This document shows, in pieces, positions 53,279 through 62,231 of a stretch of DNA of 64,000 bases (position 1 is its first letter; each line of letters starts with the position of its first letter). Under the pieces are notes generated by a model. The model was given only the letters and a program-made list of their open reading frames with translations. It was not told the DNA's origin and searched no databases. The stretch is from Candidatus Accumulibacter sp. ACC003 (GTDB taxonomy: Bacteria; Pseudomonadota; Gammaproteobacteria; Burkholderiales; Rhodocyclaceae): the NCBI RefSeq assembly GCF_907163085.1, contig NZ_CAJQTX010000007.1:434001-498000 (forward strand), written 5' to 3'. The position numbers were made by a program, and so were the translations under genes.

Positions 53279-55654
53279 CAGATTTCCTGATCCCGGCCGG
53301 GAATGTAGGTAGAATTCCGGAATTGCACGTGGCACTTTATTTTGACGGCCATGATTTTCTTATGGCATAAACCAAGCTTCGCTAGGAGTGCAAGGAGGAG
53401 CAGACGTTGAGGCAATCGTGGCTTCCAGGGTTTCCGGATGGTGCGCAGAAAGTGGGAGAAGGGTTGGCGATTCTGGAGAAGGATGGCCAAGCGATCTACT
53501 TTGTTGGGGGAGACAATTACTTCTCGCACCCCGTAGGAGACGACGCTGGCCGCAGGTTCGCTCTGACCAGCCTGATGGAGAACGGGCACGTCAAGGCGGT
53601 CGAACTGGAAAGGCCACCGCTGTGCATCCCGCACCGCACGCTGATGAACTGGGTGGGACAAAGCCGCAAAGCCGGGCCATCGTCTTTCTTTCGACCGGCG
53701 GCGGCGAGCCGGCCGCGGATCATGACGCCGGACAAGAGTGCCGAATGCGCGCGGCTGTTGAGCGAGGGAAAGCGTCCTGCCGAAGTGGCACGGCAGGTGG
53801 GCGTCCAGGAGTCGACGCTGCGCAAGGCGATCCGGCGCCAGGGCGTGCCGCAGTTGGCCGCCTTGCCGCAAGAGGCAGGGGAGTTGGAAGCGGCGAGCAC
53901 CAAGAGTGAGCGCAGCCGGGCGGATGCGGAAGCCGCCGCGGGGATGGGCACCGCCTGCACGCGCGCCGACGAGCGGATCCAAACGGCGCTGGGATTGGCG
54001 ACCGGTGCGACGACGCGCTTCGAAGCGAGCCACGATGTGGCGATGGGGGGGCTGTTGGCCGGCTTGCCGGCCTTGTGCGCGAACGGGCTACTGACCGGCC
54101 TGGATCGCCATCTCAAGCTGCCCCGGGGATTCTACAGCGCCTTGCACATCCTTCTCGTCCTCGGCTTCATGGCCCTGGGGCGAATCAAGCGGCCGGAACA
54201 TCTGCGACAAACCTCGCCCGGAGAACTCGGCAAAGTCATCGGCCTGGACCGGGTACCGGAAGTCCGCACCCTGCGGGAAAAGGTCCATCTGCTGGCCAAG
54301 ACGGGTGACCCGGCAGCCTGGATGCGGGATCTCGCGAAGCTCTGGATGGAAAGCGAGCCAGAAGAAGCGGGTTACCTGTATGTCGATGGTCATGTTCGGG
54401 TGTATCACGGCGAGCAGGCCAGGCTGTCGAAGCGCTACGTCTCGCGCGAACGCCTGTGCCTGCGGGGCACCACCGACTACTGGGTTAACGATGCCCTGGG
54501 TCGCCCGTTCTTTGTGGTTTCGCAGCCGCTCAATGACGGACTCGCCGAGACCCTGCTCAAGGACATCGTCCCGCAACTGCTGGAGATCGTCCCGGGACAG
54601 CCGACGCCCGCCGAACTGGACGCCGACCCGACCCTGCACCGGTTTGTCATGGTCTTCGATCGGGAAGGGGCCACCCAGAGTCTCCTCGGCAGACTCTGGA
54701 AACAGCGCATCGGCGCACTGACCTACCGCAAGAACGTCAAGGACCTCTGGTCCGAAGAGGTGTTTCAGGAACAGGAAGTCCATCTGCCGGCAGGCGGCAG
54801 CACCGGGATGAAACTCGCCATGCGCGAAACCCGACTCGGCACAGGCGATAGCAGCCTGGCCGTGAGCGAAGTTCGTCGGCTGACCCAGACGGGACATCAA
54901 ACAGCCGTGATCACGACCGCCCGGCAACTCGGAAACACCACCATCGCTGAGCGGATGTTCGCCCGTTGGTGCCAGGAAAACTACTTCGCGTACATGATGG
55001 AACACTATGATATTGATGGACTTATCGAGTACGGAGACGACTCTCTTCCCGGCACTCACCAGGTCGTCAACCCCCGCTGGCGGGAACTCGACAAGGCCGT
55101 CAGGCAAACCCGCCAGAGCGAAAGAAAACTGCAGGCCGCAATCGCCAGGACGGCCTTGAACGACGGCGGCGAAATCCAGAAAAACGCCGAGTCTGTCGAA
55201 GCACTGCAGGCCGTTCAGGAGGAACTCAAGCGACTTTGCGCGGCGCGCAAGGCAAGCCCCCGAAAGGTGACGATCGACAGTCTGCCCGAGGCCGAGCGAC
55301 CGACCCAACTGCCGCCCCTGAACAAGATGCTCTGCGATACCGTGAAAATGGTCGCCTACCGGGCCGAGACCGCCATGGTGGCGCTATTGCGCCGCCACTT
55401 GAAGAAGGAGGACGACGCACGTGCGCTCATTCGCGAATTGTTCGTTTCTTCCGCTGACATCGAACCGAACGCGCTAGCCAACACCCTGACCATCAAAATT
55501 CACCGGATGGCCAGCCCAGCTCATGATCGCGCTATCGCCGCGCTCCTCGAGGAACTCACCCTGCAAGATTTTCCGCATCCGGAAACCGGGGCAAGAATGA
55601 CCTTCACTCTTGTCTGAAGTGCCAACCCGGTTTCCTCCGAGATCAGGAAATCTG
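53279..55654 (+). mobile_element. 2.4-kb insertion sequence with CAGATTTCCTGATC inverted ends
   Basis: CAGATTTCCTGATC at 53279-53292 is exactly inverted at 55641-55654, and the match continues (CAGATTTCCTGATC[CT]CGG). These ends flank a single 736-codon transposase gene. No clear target duplication is seen at the flanks (AAGCT on the left, AAGGT on the right). It lies between the fabI/IS4 wreck and the clc gene. Confidence 0.82.
53407..55617 (+). CDS. Large DDE-type transposase of a poorly described IS family
   Basis: A 736-residue protein. Residues about 120-160 form a helix-turn-helix (KRPAEVARQVGVQESTLRKAIRRQ in two parts). The core shows candidate catalytic acids: YLYVDGHVRVYHG, HRFVMVFDREGATQSL and the Glu in RWCQENYFAYMMEHYDIDG, with the order D-D-E of an RNase-H-like transposase. 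Long basic, helical regions follow. It starts at TTG 53407, inside the inverted repeats. I recognise it as a member of a widespread uncharacterised 'putative transposase' family, not as a named IS group. Confidence 0.8.
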   Translation: MRQSWLPGFPDGAQKVGEGLAILEKDGQAIYFVGGDNYFSHPVGDDAGRRFALTSLMENGHVKAVELERPPLCIPHRTLMNWVGQSRKAGPSSFFRPAAASRPRIMTPDKSAECARLLSEGKRPAEVARQVGVQESTLRKAIRRQGVPQLAALPQEAGELEAASTKSERSRADAEAAAGMGTACTRADERIQTALGLATGATTRFEASHDVAMGGLLAGLPALCANGLLTGLDRHLKLPRGFYSALHILLVLGFMALGRIKRPEHLRQTSPGELGKVIGLDRVPEVRTLREKVHLLAKTGDPAAWMRDLAKLWMESEPEEAGYLYVDGHVRVYHGEQARLSKRYVSRERLCLRGTTDYWVNDALGRPFFVVSQPLNDGLAETLLKDIVPQLLEIVPGQPTPAELDADPTLHRFVMVFDREGATQSLLGRLWKQRIGALTYRKNVKDLWSEEVFQEQEVHLPAGGSTGMKLAMRETRLGTGDSSLAVSEVRRLTQTGHQTAVITTARQLGNTTIAERMFARWCQENYFAYMMEHYDIDGLIEYGDDSLPGTHQVVNPRWRELDKAVRQTRQSERKLQAAIARTALNDGGEIQKNAESVEALQAVQEELKRLCAARKASPRKVTIDSLPEAERPTQLPPLNKMLCDTVKMVAYRAETAMVALLRRHLKKEDDARALIRELFVSSADIEPNALANTLTIKIHRMASPAHDRAIAALLEELTLQDFPHPETGARMTFTLV

Positions 55655-55665
55655 AAGGTAGTGCC

Positions 55666-55830
55666 ATGGGTCTCTTAGCCGTTTTCATCGGAATTATTTT
55701 TGCTCTGCTGCAATTTTTCATTCACCATTTCGAGCGTTACGCATTGTCATTGTCTATGGAGAGACGGGAATTACTGAATCACTGCTCCCTCAAACCTCAG
55801 GAACCTTACAGATATGAATACGAACCCTGA
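55666..55830 (+). CDS. Possible 54-residue membrane peptide upstream of clc
   Basis: A short frame with one membrane segment (MGLLAVFIGIIFALLQFFIH) and a hydrophilic tail ending EPYRYEYEP. GAAGG lies nine bases before ATG 55666 and the 3' end overlaps the clc start by 17 bases, as for a leader peptide. It lies 12 bases beyond the IS right end, so the original promoter may be lost. Not recognised as a family; the low confidence is due to size. Confidence 0.4.
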   Translation: MGLLAVFIGIIFALLQFFIHHFERYALSLSMERRELLNHCSLKPQEPYRYEYEP

Positions 55831-57133
55831 AGGGGGCCAGGCCAGTAAAAGTGGAAGGTTCAGCTTGGCAAAACTGACCCTGTTGTCGCTTCTCACAGGC
55901 GCCGTCATCGGCTTGGTCATCGGGTGTTTTCGCTTGGCGCTGGACCACATGAACGCTGCTCGCACTGAAACAATCGCCTGGGCCCACCAATGGCCGGTGC
56001 TTGGCTTCGTCCTGGTTTGTGCCTCGGTTGCAGCAACCACCGCTCTTGCTGCCTCGCTGGTGCAGCGTTCCGGGCAACCTGCGGCTGGCAGCGGTATTCC
56101 CCACGTCGAGGCAGTGATCGAGGGCACGTTGCCCGCAGCCCCGCTGCTGTTGTTGCCCGTCAAGTTCGTGGGTGGCCTGCTTGCTATAGGGGGTGGTCTG
56201 GCGCTCGGGCGCGAAGGCCCCAGCGTGCAGATGGGCGCCAACCTGGCCCAATTCTGCGGAAGCACTTTCCGGCTGCCGACGACGGATCGAATTGCGCTTT
56301 TCGCATCGGGTGCCGGTGCCGGGCTGGCGGTGGCCTTCAATGCCCCCATGGCCGGATCGGTGTTCGTGCTGGAAGAACTGGTTCGTCGATTCGATATCCG
56401 GATTGCCATCGCCGCACTGGGTGCTTCCTGTTCGGCCATCGCGGTGGCATCACTGTTGCTCGGGCAGCAACCAGATTTCAATGTCGCAGAACTGCCCGTT
56501 CCCAGTTCCTGGACCGGCCCCATCTTCGGCTTGTTGGGTATCCTGGCTGGACTGGCAGGCGTTGCATACAACCGACTGATCATCAAGACCTGTGCGCTGT
56601 TCGATGGTTTGACCCGTTGGCGACCGGAGTTTCGCGCGCTCCTTATCGGTGCACTGGTGGGTGCGTTGGCCTGGTTTGCACCGGACATGGTCGGCGGCGG
56701 CGATGAGATTTCCCAGCAGGTTCTCGTCGGCGGCATTGGGCTGGCGGCATTGCCCCTCATCTTTGCCGTTCGCTTTGTGCTCGGCCCGTTGTCCTACGCC
56801 GCGGGCACGCCCGGTGGCCTGTTCGCGCCCATCCTGGCGCTTGGCGCCTGCCTTGGCCTGGGATTCGGTCTGCTGTGCCCGCAGTTCGTGGCAGATTCCG
56901 GTGCCACCCCCATCACCTTTGCGATCGCCGGTATGGCGGCATTTTTGACCGCAACGGTTCGAGCACCAGTGACCGGCATGATCCTGATCTTCGAGATGAC
57001 CGGTGCTTTCAACCAGGCATTACCAATGCTCTGGGCCTCTTTCGCGGCTATGGCCGTTCCCACATTGATGGGTAATTCGCCAATCTACGATTCCATGAAG
57101 GCTCGCACGATCGGCGTAGCCAAGACAATGTAG
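55814..57133 (+). CDS. clcA: ClC-family H+/Cl- exchanger
   Basis: A 439-residue chloride transporter. The filter motifs are present: GSGIPHVEA, GREGPSVQMG (gating Glu) and the FVLEELVRR segment with the proton Glu, which marks an exchanger rather than a channel. The GTPGGLFAPILALGA motif and IFEMTGAFNQALPM follow. Such antiporters help acid resistance and anion balance. The GC content looks lower than in the 5' part of the window. It is followed 48 bases later by the broken zntB/corA gene. Confidence 0.93.
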   Translation: MNTNPEGGQASKSGRFSLAKLTLLSLLTGAVIGLVIGCFRLALDHMNAARTETIAWAHQWPVLGFVLVCASVAATTALAASLVQRSGQPAAGSGIPHVEAVIEGTLPAAPLLLLPVKFVGGLLAIGGGLALGREGPSVQMGANLAQFCGSTFRLPTTDRIALFASGAGAGLAVAFNAPMAGSVFVLEELVRRFDIRIAIAALGASCSAIAVASLLLGQQPDFNVAELPVPSSWTGPIFGLLGILAGLAGVAYNRLIIKTCALFDGLTRWRPEFRALLIGALVGALAWFAPDMVGGGDEISQQVLVGGIGLAALPLIFAVRFVLGPLSYAAGTPGGLFAPILALGACLGLGFGLLCPQFVADSGATPITFAIAGMAAFLTATVRAPVTGMILIFEMTGAFNQALPMLWASFAAMAVPTLMGNSPIYDSMKARTIGVAKTM

Positions 57134-57181
57134 TGGCTGGCGCTCTAACGCGTTGTCATTACCCTCTGGAGATGATCCGCC

Positions 57182-57771
57182 ATGCCCGAGATTACCCGAT
57201 TCGGTTCCGGTAAAGCCGGCGATAAGACCTGTCCCGATGGCGTCACCTGGTTCGACATCAACATTGCCGACAACGCTGATCACGAATGGCTGATGGCCTG
57301 GCAGGAGATCAGTGAGCAGACGAGAACGGCATTGTTGGAACCGGCGCGCTTCAGCCATTATGAACAAGTGCCAGAAGGCACATTGCTCAGCATGAGAACG
57401 CTGCGTTCGGGTGAAAAGGACGATCGCACTGATCCCGGTGACCTAAAGCTGCTGATCGGCCCAGCCACGGCAATCACCTTACGATCGGGGAAAGTCGCCG
57501 CCGTGGACCAGTTGCGACAGAACCTGCCGTCGAACAAGTCGCTGGTGACAGCGGTGGACTTGCTGGGCTTCTTGGTGACGGGTATGACCAACCGGATGGA
57601 ACCGGTCATCTCCGATCTGACCCAGGACATCGATGACGTCGAGGATGCCATGCTCGACGGCGGTCTGGTACCACCCCAGAAGACGCTGAGCGAGTTTCAG
57701 CGCCGCATCTTTCGCACCAGGCGGCAAGTGAATTACACCCAGCAGGTGCTTGATCCGATGACTACCGATCC
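57182..57771 (+). pseudogene. 5' part of a ZntB/CorA-type metal transporter gene
   Basis: Encodes the cytoplasmic funnel domain: MPEITRFGSGKAGDKTCPDG to RRQVNYTQQVLDPMTTDP, with the helix motif VISDLTQDIDDVEDAML. Reading stops at the ISAs1 left end. Joined to bases 61790-62231 it restores an open frame of 343 residues, the ZntB/CorA family length. Without the two membrane helices encoded beyond the insertion, this part cannot work as a channel. Confidence 0.92.
57762..57771. repeat. Left copy of the 10-bp target duplication of ISAs1
   Basis: CTACCGATCC, repeated at 61780-61789 just outside the right end of the ISAs1-type element. Ten-base duplications are usual for the ISAs1 family. Confidence 0.95.
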
Positions 57772-57909
57772 CAGGGCCTCCGCACTCGGATAGCATAGTG
57801 CTTGTTGTCATACTCGATCAGCGGAAAATCGTTAACATTCATGGGCTTATGACAACCACTTGTAAACCCTGTTGAAATCAGGTCTACTCTCGTCTTTTGG
57901 ACGAACGAA

Positions 57910-58437
57910 ATGACTGTGACGACGGGAGTGAGCCTGATGTGCTGCTTGAGGGAAGTGGACGACCCGCGCAGACCCAGCAACGGGACGCTGCATGACTTCC
58001 AGGAGATTTTGGTGATTGCCATGGCAGGGGTACTCTCGGATTGTGACACCATCGAAGACATCGCCTACTGGGGGCGCCGGAAAGAAAAATGGCTGCGTGA
58101 ATTCCTGGTGCTCAAGAACGGGGTTCCCTCCACGGAGACGTTTCTGCGGGTGTTCCGAGCGCTTGACCCGAAGCAATTTGAGGTCGCGTTTCGCCGCTGG
58201 GTGGCCGGGGTGGTCGGCGCCTTGCGAGGCAGCGTCGCGTTCGATGGCAAGACGGTGCGAGGTTCCGGCAGTGGTGGCGAAACCGCGATTCACATGGTCA
58301 GCGCCTTCGCTACGGAATTGGGTATTGTCCTCGGCCAGGAAAAGGTCGCCAGCAAGAGTAATGAGATCACCGCCATCCCGGAACTCCTCAAGGCACTGTA
58401 TATCAATGGGTTGCTGGTCACCATCGACGCCATGGGC
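57910..58437 (+). pseudogene. ISAs1 transposase, 5' part
   Basis: Codons 1-176 of an ISAs1-family transposase: the N-terminal region LREVDDPRRPSNGTLHDFQE, then VAFDGKTVRGSG with the first catalytic Asp, and VTIDAMG at the break. The reading frame resumes exactly at 61162 in the 3' part. It can no longer make a whole transposase. Confidence 0.93.
58430..58437. repeat. Left copy of the 8-bp target duplication of the IS66-type element
   Basis: CCATGGGC, repeated at 61154-61161 outside the right end. Eight-base duplications are the rule for IS66 elements. The site lies in the codons for the ISAs1 DAMG catalytic segment. Confidence 0.95.
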
Positions 58438-58549
58438 GTAAGTATTCGGTGAACCCGTAGCCCCCGCTTTTTTGGTCGGCGTGGTTCAGTCAGCGATTGG
58501 CGGGTAGACCGGAAATCTGGACTGGACACAGCAGCGGAAATCCGGCACC

Positions 58550-60250
58550 ATGCGGCGCATGGACACGGGTGCGGACATCATTGGCGGAGGATCGGCGGCA
58601 AGTCACCGCCAAGTGGCGCCGTTCGCCGAGGTGTTGGTGACGTTGACCAAGGAGCAGGAAATCAAGCTCCGCTGGGAGGCCAGCTTCTGGCGGAGCCAAC
58701 ATCGACAAGCGCTGGTTCGGTTGGCGCAATCGGAGGCCGCTCATCGGGTGGAAATGGCGCAAGCGGCGGCGCGCGAGGCGGCCTTGCGCAGCGAACTGGA
58801 GCAGGCCAAGGGCAAGATCCGCGATCTGCAAAAACGCCTGTTTGGTCGCAAGTCAGAACGCTCTTCGGGAGCCGAGAAGAACCCGGCGGCGGACCAAAAA
58901 TCGTCGCGAGCTCGAGGTCAGCAACCGGGAGCAGCGGGTCACGGGCGGAACCCGGAAAGTCACTTGCCGACGCAGATCGAGGTCATCGACATCGACTGCC
59001 CGCATTGCCCGGACTGTGGTCTGGGCTACGTCGACTTTCCCGGCACGGAAGACAGTGAAGTCCTCGAGATCGAGGTCAAGGCCTACCGCCGGAAGATCTG
59101 CCGGCGGCGCTACCGGCGGACCTGTCAGTGTTCGGGCGCGCGGGGTATTCTGACCGCGCCACCGCCGGCACGATTGATCCCGCGTGGAAAGTACGGCGTG
59201 TCGATCTGGGTGCACCTGCTGCTGTCGAAGTTCTTGTACGGCCAGCCGACGCATCGGCTTCTGCGAGACTTGTCCGACCACGGACTGACGCTCTCGGCAG
59301 GAACGGTGGCCGGCGGACTGCGTGCCTTGGCACCGCTGTTCGAGCCGCTTGAAGAAGCACTGCTTGGCCAACTACGCAGCGAGAAACAGTGGCACGCAGA
59401 CGAGACCCGCTGGCGGGTCTTTGCCGAGACCGAAGGGAAGGTCGGACATCGCTGGTATTTCTGGGTGTTCCACGGCCCATCGGTCATCCACTTCGTGCTC
59501 GACCCGAGCCGCTCGGCGGCGGTGCCGATCCGGGAGCTCTCCGGTAGCGCCGGAGGAGTCATCATCTGTGATCGCTATTCGGCCTACAAGAAGCTCGCGC
59601 GAGTTCTTGACCACTTCATTCTGGCTTTCTGCTGGGCACATCAGCGGCGTGATTTCCTGGAACTGGCCAACGCCCATCCGGAGCTCGCGGACTGGGCACT
59701 GGCCTGGGTCGAGCAGATCGCTCAGCTCTACCACTTGAATGGACGGCGCCTGGAAGTCCGTAGCGACCCAGTACAGTGGGCCGAACGCGACCGCGCCTTG
59801 CGGCAGGCGATCACGCAAATGGCCAGTCAACGGGAAAGCGAACTGGCGAACCCGGCGCTCAAAATGCCGGCGAGCAAGGTGCTGCGAAGCATGCGCAAAC
59901 ATTGGTCCGGCCTGACCGTCTTTGTCGACCGCCCCGAGGTGGCGATGGACAATAATGCCGCCGAGCGCGCACAGCGCACGCCGGTGGTCGCACGCAAGAA
60001 CTTCTATGGGTCGGGCAGTCTCTGGTCCGGCGCACTCGCCGCGACGATGTTCAGCTTGCTGCTGACGCTGCGCTTGTGGGGAATCAACCCGCGCACCTGG
60101 CTGACGGCGTATCTGGAGGCCTGCGCCGCCAACGGCAACCTGCCGCCGACGGACTTGAGTGCCTTTCTGCCCTGGGCGATGGCGACCGATCGACTGGCTC
60201 AGATGCGTGGCATCCCGGTCGATCAGAGCCGTCCCATCGATAGCTCGTGA
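58550..60250 (+). CDS. tnpC: IS66-family transposase TnpC
   Basis: A 566-residue transposase. The N-terminal part has a Leu-zipper-like coiled coil (residues about 45-100) and a zinc-finger-like CPHCPDCGLGYVD. The DDE residues are in WHADETRWRV, ICDRYSAYKKL and MDNNAAERAQR. Complete, with an ATG start at 58550. The 3' end overlaps the next gene by four bases (GTGA), so the two are translated together. Confidence 0.94.
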   Translation: MRRMDTGADIIGGGSAASHRQVAPFAEVLVTLTKEQEIKLRWEASFWRSQHRQALVRLAQSEAAHRVEMAQAAAREAALRSELEQAKGKIRDLQKRLFGRKSERSSGAEKNPAADQKSSRARGQQPGAAGHGRNPESHLPTQIEVIDIDCPHCPDCGLGYVDFPGTEDSEVLEIEVKAYRRKICRRRYRRTCQCSGARGILTAPPPARLIPRGKYGVSIWVHLLLSKFLYGQPTHRLLRDLSDHGLTLSAGTVAGGLRALAPLFEPLEEALLGQLRSEKQWHADETRWRVFAETEGKVGHRWYFWVFHGPSVIHFVLDPSRSAAVPIRELSGSAGGVIICDRYSAYKKLARVLDHFILAFCWAHQRRDFLELANAHPELADWALAWVEQIAQLYHLNGRRLEVRSDPVQWAERDRALRQAITQMASQRESELANPALKMPASKVLRSMRKHWSGLTVFVDRPEVAMDNNAAERAQRTPVVARKNFYGSGSLWSGALAATMFSLLLTLRLWGINPRTWLTAYLEACAANGNLPPTDLSAFLPWAMATDRLAQMRGIPVDQSRPIDSS

Positions 60251-61104
60251 AGCCTTATTGCGGGCGTCACTTTACCGACGACGAACTGCAGGCCCTCTGC
60301 CGCCTGATCGAAGCCCATCCTGGCAGCAGCCGCGCGCAACTGTCGCGCCAGGTGTGTGAGCTCTTCGACTGGCGTAAGCCCAATGGCGAGCTGAAGGATA
60401 TGACCTGCCGGGTGGCCATGCTGCGTATGCAGGCCGACGGCCTGCTCACCCTGCCGGCGGCACGACGGGCCGCTCCTCGCCAACCCGAGTATCTGCCTAC
60501 TCACGCCACCGATCCACAACCGTTGCTCACCCAGCCGGTGCATGAACTGCCGCCGCTGCGTCTGCATCAGGTCGTCGGTTCGGCGAACTCGCGTCTGTGG
60601 AACGAGTACATCGCCCGCTACCACTATCTCGGCCACACGCCCATGGCGGGCAGTCAGAGCCGCTACTTCGTCTTCGCCGGCGAGACCCTGGTCGCCTTGC
60701 TCAGCTTCGGCGCCAGCGCCTGGAAACTCGCCGCGCGCGAGCAATTCATCGGTTGGCACGATGAGCAGCGACAAAGGAACCTGCAACTGGTGGTGAACAA
60801 TGCCCGCTTTCTGATCCTGCCCTGGATCCAGTGCAAGGGCCTGGCCTCCAAGATCCTCTCGCTTATGCAGCGGCAACTGCCCAAGGACTGGCTGGCGCGC
60901 TACGGCTACCGCCCCGTGCTGCTCGAAACCTTCGTCGAGACGCCCCGCCATCGCGGCACCTGCTACCAGGCCGCCAACTGGATCAAGGTCGGTCAAACCG
61001 CCGGGCGAGGCAAGAAATGCCCCACCAGCAAGTCGATCCTCCCGATCAAGGACATCTGGCTCTACCCCCTTCACAGAGCCTTCCGATCAGTCCTCTGCCG
61101 CTAA
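60247..61104 (+). CDS. DUF4338 (DruA-family) protein inside the IS66-type element
   Basis: A 285-residue protein starting with GTG 60247. Residues 1-75 form a winged-helix-like domain (FTDDELQALCRLIEAHPGSS). The core (from about residue 110) has DUF4338 hallmarks: LWNEYIARYHYLGHTPMAGS, ALLSFGASAWKLAAREQFIGW, VVNNARFLILPWIQCKGLAS and LLETFVETPRHRGTCYQAANW. DUF4338 is the DruA component of Druantia anti-phage systems. Here none of the other Druantia genes is present. Coupling to tnpC and location inside the inverted ends suggest a transposition accessory or passenger role. Confidence 0.86.
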   Translation: MKPYCGRHFTDDELQALCRLIEAHPGSSRAQLSRQVCELFDWRKPNGELKDMTCRVAMLRMQADGLLTLPAARRAAPRQPEYLPTHATDPQPLLTQPVHELPPLRLHQVVGSANSRLWNEYIARYHYLGHTPMAGSQSRYFVFAGETLVALLSFGASAWKLAAREQFIGWHDEQRQRNLQLVVNNARFLILPWIQCKGLASKILSLMQRQLPKDWLARYGYRPVLLETFVETPRHRGTCYQAANWIKVGQTAGRGKKCPTSKSILPIKDIWLYPLHRAFRSVLCR

Positions 61105-61153
61105 CCCGCCTCGGCAATGGCGCTGGCGCGCTACGGGTTGGCCGAATACTTAC

Positions 61154-61161
61154 CCATGGGC
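61154..61161. repeat. Right copy of the IS66-type 8-bp target duplication
   Basis: CCATGGGC, matching 58430-58437. Confidence 0.95.
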
Positions 61162-61758
61162 TGCCAGAAAACTATTGCTCGGCAGATCACGGATCAAGGC
61201 GGTGACTACCTGCTGGCGGTCAAAGGCAACCAGCCGACGTTGCTGGAAGCCATCGAGACCGAGTTCATCGACCAGTATCAATCCGAGGCCGTTGATCGCC
61301 ACCGTCAGGCCCGCAAGTCCCATGGTCGAATCGTCGGACAGATCGCCTCGGTCTTGCCTGCGCAAGGACTCGTTGATCTGGCCGATTGGCCGAAGTGCCA
61401 GACGATCGGCCTGGTCGACTCCCTGCGCAAGGTTGGCGACAAGGAATCGAACTTCGAGCGACGCTACTACATCAGTTCTCGTGCCTTGACCGCCGAAGAG
61501 CTGGCGGCCGCGGTGCGAGGCCATTGGGGCGTAGAAAACCGCCTTCACTGGGTGCTCGACGTCAGCTTTCGTGAAGATGCCAGCACTGTACGCAAGGACA
61601 ACGCCCCACAGAACCTCTCCCTCTTGAAGAAAATCGTTCTCAACCTGATTCGTCTGGATACGACCGACAAGACTAAAGCCAGCTTACGCTTGAAGCGCAA
61701 AGGAGCTGCTTGGGATGACGATGTCCGGATGACGATGCTGGGCCTCACACCGCTATGA
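61162..61758 (+). pseudogene. ISAs1 transposase, 3' part
   Basis: Continues the interrupted ISAs1 transposase in frame: CQKTIARQITDQGGDYLLAVKGNQ (in two parts, with the catalytic pattern), then YYISSRALTAEELAAAVRGHW, then GVENRLHWVLDVSFREDAS with the final Glu. The first ~15 codons of this frame come from the IS66-type end. It has no start of its own. Confidence 0.93.
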
Positions 61759-61779
61759 CAGCCGAGTGCGGAGGCCCTG

Positions 61780-62231
61780 CTACCGATCCCACCCTGGCGC
61801 TGGATGCCGACGACCGTGAAACGCTGGTCAGGGCATCGAAGCACGTGACACGCTATTTGCAGAGGCTGGATGAATGCCGCACGCGGGTGCAGACGCTGGG
61901 GGATCAGATAGAGGCGCAACGCTCGGAGATCATGACCCGTTCCAGCCTCAATCTGACAATCGTCGCAACCGTGTTCTTGCCGCTGAGCTTCATTACCGGC
62001 CTGCTCGGGATGAATGTTGCTGGAATCCCCGAACAACATAACCCCTATGGTTTTTGGCTCGTAACCGGCTTGTCCGTCATCATGTCCATGCTGGCCTGGC
62101 TGTTGCTGCGTCGTCAGACGTACGGTCGCTATCCGGGTCAGGCAAGCACTGGCAAGAAGAAACCTGGGCGACCGGCGGAAACAACGCCGCCGGATACTGA
62201 AGGCATGGGCCATAAGTCAGGAGGAATCTAA
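61780..62231 (+). pseudogene. 3' part of the ZntB/CorA-type gene, after a target duplication
   Basis: The ten-base duplication (61780-61789) is followed by the membrane domain: LDECRTRVQTLGDQIEAQRS, then NLTIVATVFLPLSFITGLLGMNVAGIP with the family GMN motif, then the second helix. The tail is Lys/Pro-rich. The stop (62229-62231) is directly followed by the K+-channel start. Could make a C-terminal fragment only if an internal start were used. Confidence 0.92.

Larger units (their letters stand above)
58438..61153 (+). mobile_element. IS66-type element carrying a DruA-family gene
   Basis: 2716 bases with terminal repeats GTAAGTATTCGG[TG/CC]AACCCGTAG at both ends (22 of 24 bases match), beginning GTAAG as in IS66. 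It contains only tnpC and a DUF4338 gene; the usual tnpA and tnpB accessory genes are absent, since 112 bases separate the left end from tnpC. This places it nearer the ISBst12 branch of IS66. The intact genes and perfect 8-base duplications suggest a recent insertion. Confidence 0.94.
57772..61779 (+). mobile_element. ISAs1-family element, itself interrupted by an IS66-type element
   Basis: Terminal inverted repeats CAGGGCCTCCGCACTCGG (57772-57789) and its exact inverse (61762-61779). The family typically begins with CAGGG. Without the inner IS66-type insertion and one 8-base duplication, the element is 1284 bases, with one 374-codon transposase. It disrupts a zntB/corA gene. Confidence 0.95.

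Noticed and set aside
60247-61104. Druantia defence system
   Set aside because: Only a DruA-family gene is present; no DruE helicase or other Druantia gene is nearby, and the gene lies inside an IS.
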